Shown: positions 6,442 to 6,976 of the stretch, piece by piece
Numbering within the stretch: the stretch's first letter is position 1
How the letters are laid out: each line of letters begins with the position of its first letter
Source of the DNA: Spirochaetia bacterium
GTDB lineage: Bacteria > Spirochaetota > Spirochaetia > DTKZ01
Assembly: GCA_031270615.1 (NCBI GenBank)
Contig: JAISXE010000354.1
Span: 1 to 6,976, forward strand
Length of the DNA: 6,976 bases
Reading direction: 5' to 3'
Notes under the pieces: model-generated
The model's input: only the letters and a program-made list of their open reading frames with translations
Told to the model about the DNA's origin: nothing
Database searches by the model: none
Made by a program: the position numbers and the translations under genes

Positions 6442-6597
6442 TTTTATTACCTAAATGTAATCATAACAGCATATTCATACGAATTAGTAGGATAAAAACA
6501 CGCTTTCTCCCTTCCCGTGACGGACCAGGCAAAAAAAACAAAGAGCTAAGTCCTTATGGGCAAATGAATAATTTTTTTTCTCCCGGTTTCTGGAATC
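6442..6597. other. AT-rich intergenic spacer with dyads and homopolymer tracts
   Basis: This spacer is sharply more AT-rich than the flanking genes and has no credible reading frame. It holds the dyad ATTAC-N6-GTAAT (6446-6461), a smaller one ATTC-N4-GAAT (6473-6484), an A8 run (6531-6538) and a T8 run (6572-6579). No GC-rich stem followed by T's is visible after the YigZ stop, so no intrinsic terminator is called. The dyads sit about 140-170 bases before the predicted sigma-54 start, where enhancer sites for an NtrC-like activator would be expected; that role is inference. Confidence 0.45.
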
Positions 6598-6614
6598 TTG
6601 GCACGGTTTATGCT
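6598..6614 (+). promoter_or_regulatory. Sigma-54 (RpoN) -24/-12 promoter of the ammonium transporter gene
   Basis: TTGGCACG-GTTT-ATGCT matches the RpoN consensus TTGGCACG-N4-TTGCW except for one base in the -12 element. The key GG (6600-6601) and GC (6612-6613) are exactly 10 bases apart, as required. The start of transcription would be near 6625, leaving a leader of about 26 bases that contains a strong ribosome site. Sigma-54 promoters need an ATP-dependent activator; in front of amt genes this is usually NtrC responding to nitrogen limitation. Confidence 0.88.
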
Positions 6615-6635
6615 TTTAAGTGGGTACATCAAATT

Positions 6636-6642
6636 AGGAGGA
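6636..6642 (+). promoter_or_regulatory. Ribosome binding site deciding a GTG start
   Basis: AGGAGGA lies 8 bases before GTG 6651 and is the strongest Shine-Dalgarno site in this part of the window. It selects the GTG codon over later ATG codons, which lie inside the first transmembrane segments. Confidence 0.8.
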
Positions 6643-6650
6643 CAGAAAAA

Positions 6651-6976
6651 GTGCGAAAAAAATTAACTGTTTTGGTAGTTGTTCTTCTGTGCGTGGGGGG
6701 ATCCCTCTTCGCGGAAGACGCCGAAACGCTGGGGTTCTCGCTGGACACGGTCTGGTTGTTCCTGGGGGCCATTCTGGTATTCATCATGCAGGCGGGCTTT
6801 GCCTGCGTTGAAACCGGCCTTACCCGCGCGAAAAACGCCACCAACATCACCATGAAAAACCTGATGGACTTTTGCTTTGGCGCCATCGTGTATTGGGCCA
6901 TAGGCTGGGGACTCATGTACGGCACGGACGCCCTGGGCGGCCTGGTGGGAAGCGACCAGTTTTTTCAGGGGCCTAT
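6651..6976 (+). CDS. amt: Ammonium transporter (Amt family), N-terminal part, truncated by window end
   Basis: The first 108 residues of an Amt/MEP/Rh ammonium channel, running off the window. The start is GTG. Residues 1-21 are a signal peptide (RKK, hydrophobic core, SLFA before ED), as in other bacterial Amt proteins that are cleaved to leave an outside N-terminus. TM1 begins near 30, and the family hallmark MQAGFACVETGLTRAKN (46-62) followed by NITMKNLMDF (65-74) is unmistakable; TM2 is at about 75-92. The pore His pair and the conserved recruiting Asp would lie beyond the window. It has its own sigma-54 promoter and is separated from the upstream cluster by 209 bases, so it belongs to a nitrogen-regulated unit, often followed by a glnK-type PII gene (not visible here). 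Confidence 0.93.
   Translation, partial: MRKKLTVLVVVLLCVGGSLFAEDAETLGFSLDTVWLFLGAILVFIMQAGFACVETGLTRAKNATNITMKNLMDFCFGAIVYWAIGWGLMYGTDALGGLVGSDQFFQGP

Noticed and set aside
6515..6523. Palindrome CCGTGACGG in the intergenic spacer as a terminator stem
   Set aside because: A one-base loop cannot form a hairpin, the arms are only four bases, and there is no T-run after it on the + strand.
1..6976. CRISPR arrays, tRNA or rRNA genes, insertion sequences, prophage
   Set aside because: No regularly spaced repeats, no tRNA-like cloverleaf, no transposase or integrase motif and no terminal inverted repeats were seen on either strand.

Overview
The window is a compact, GC-rich bacterial segment with every recognisable gene on the + strand. 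The gene set (a lipoprotein amino-acid-binding protein, a transmembrane Cache-cyclase with a short TPR-like tail, and a sigma-54-driven ammonium transporter) fits a spirochaete of the Treponema type, perhaps a gut treponeme. That assignment rests on protein style only, since the window holds no rRNA or other taxonomic marker.

Layout: bases 1-219 are a leader with two short perfect hairpins, a small palindrome and a weak -10-like box. Six genes follow, packed so tightly that they look like one transcription unit: a MIF-like tautomerase (220-564); a family-3 solute-binding lipoprotein (587-1534); a divergent dicarboxylate/amino-acid symporter of the GltPh fold (1531-2898, start overlapping the previous stop as ATGA); a dCache/HAMP-like/class III nucleotide cyclase (2888-5026, overlapping the symporter end); an Asp/Glu racemase-family enzyme (5038-5808); and a YigZ/IMPACT-family protein (5815-6441, probable TTG start). 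A 209-base AT-rich spacer then carries a textbook sigma-54 (-24/-12) promoter for a GTG-started ammonium transporter gene (6651 to the window end, truncated).

How they may work together (inference): the binding lipoprotein and the symporter would capture and import a small carboxylated or amino-acid-like solute. The cyclase could read the same or a related ligand outside the membrane and report it as cAMP. The racemase and tautomerase would act on amino acid or keto acid stereochemistry inside the cell. The amt gene belongs to a separate, nitrogen-regulated unit.

The most unusual observation is that the symporter keeps the GltPh substrate-binding Asp and Arg of TM8 and the Arg of HP1, but has lost the NMDGT motif and the TM8 Asn/Asp that build the Na1 and Na3 sodium sites, with an Arg inserted into that motif. 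It is also translationally coupled to a solute-binding protein, a partner that classical members of this family do not use.
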